Shown in pieces: positions 39,022 through 39,228 of a stretch of 39,228 bases of DNA. A model generated the notes under the pieces. The model saw only the letters and a list, made by a program, of their open reading frames with translations, did no database searches and was not told the origin of the DNA. Position 1 is the stretch's first letter. Every line of letters begins with the position of its first letter. The stretch spans positions 1-39,228 of the forward strand of contig CANMWJ010000027.1 of assembly GCA_947501565.1 (NCBI GenBank). The letters run 5' to 3'. The DNA comes from an uncultured Marinobacterium sp. (GTDB taxonomy: Bacteria; Pseudomonadota; Gammaproteobacteria; Pseudomonadales; Balneatricaceae). Position numbers and translations under genes: made by a program.

Positions 39022-39043
<22 letters not shown>
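38661..39043. repeat. 142-bp tandem repeat (2.7 copies) containing the tRNA-fMet 3' end and a terminator
   Basis: Copies lie at 38661-38802, 38803-38944 and 38945-39043 (the last 99 bases only, running into the intact tRNA). Copy 1 differs from copy 2 at two positions; copies 2 and 3 are identical where they overlap. Read on the minus strand each holds the last 22 bases of the initiator tRNA including CCA, an AT-rich stretch with two GCTAGC, and a terminator stem CCAGC/GCTGG with a T run. A 43-base segment present only in copies 1 and 2 joins one unit to the next. Confidence 0.95.
38958..38982 (-). terminator. Terminator of the tRNA-fMet transcript, with copies in each repeat unit
   Basis: CCAGC (38965-38969), loop TCAAG, GCTGG (38975-38979), extended by AAA/TTT; the minus strand then has a T run (38964-38958). 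The same hairpin recurs at 38816-38840 and 38674-38698, so a transcript passes three identical terminators. Confidence 0.8.
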
Positions 39044-39098
<55 letters not shown>

Positions 39099-39153
39099 TC
39101 AATAAAACCGTTGTTTTCTTATCTTAGACGAATACATCAATGTCCGATCTAAT

Positions 39154-39228
<75 letters not shown>

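Overview
The window looks like chromosome of a marine gammaproteobacterium, probably Oceanospirillales-like (Marinobacterium/Neptunomonas/Amphritea type). This rests on protein flavour and on gene order: ibaG-murA-hisG-hisD, mlaFEDCB, kdsD-lptCAB-rpoN-hpf-ptsN-rapZ-ptsO, nit-yhdP-rng-maf-mreDCB and gatCAB follow one another much as in Pseudomonas. The taxon is an inference; no rRNA gene is present.

Layout. 1-1928: acuI-type acryloyl-CoA reductase, divergent from a GntR/FadR-type regulator, with a clear FadR-type operator over the acuI promoter. 2061-4698: zapG, a Nif3-like protein and an AlgW/DegS protease. 4760-8271 (minus): ibaG-murA-hisG-hisD. 8377-11383 (minus): the complete Mla phospholipid-transport operon. 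11595-19194 (plus): Ca/Na antiporter, kdsD, a 44-codon remnant of kdsC, lptC, lptA with a repetitive acidic tail, lptB, rpoN, hpf, ptsN, rapZ and the NPr gene, so LPS supply and transport are joined to sigma-54 and the nitrogen PTS. 19342-21231: mgtE and darP. 21261-30511 (minus): nitrilase-like amidase, yhdP, rng, maf and mreDCB (envelope and cell shape). 30874-34150 (plus): gatCAB. 34469-37150: an accessory stretch with a TorF-like porin, a GNAT enzyme, a small lipoprotein, a broken AraC-type regulator and an AIG2-like protein. 37199-38570: bfd divergent from two bacterioferritin genes. 38571-39228: a tandem 142-bp repeat carrying the 3' end of an initiator tRNA, then two initiator tRNA-Met genes (minus), the second cut by the window edge.

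Most of the window is conserved housekeeping DNA. The items most worth a second look are: (1) kdsC, reduced to an apparently in-frame internal deletion that keeps both ends of the gene; (2) the tandem array of tRNA-fMet 3' ends plus terminators, which could be stacked attachment-site scars or a tandem duplication; (3) a bacterioferritin pair in which one subunit has lost the ferroxidase residues but keeps the haem Met, and the other the reverse; (4) ten PSDxE-type pentapeptide repeats at the end of LptA; (5) the acuI/GntR operator arrangement. I see no CRISPR array, prophage, transposase or obvious defence system.
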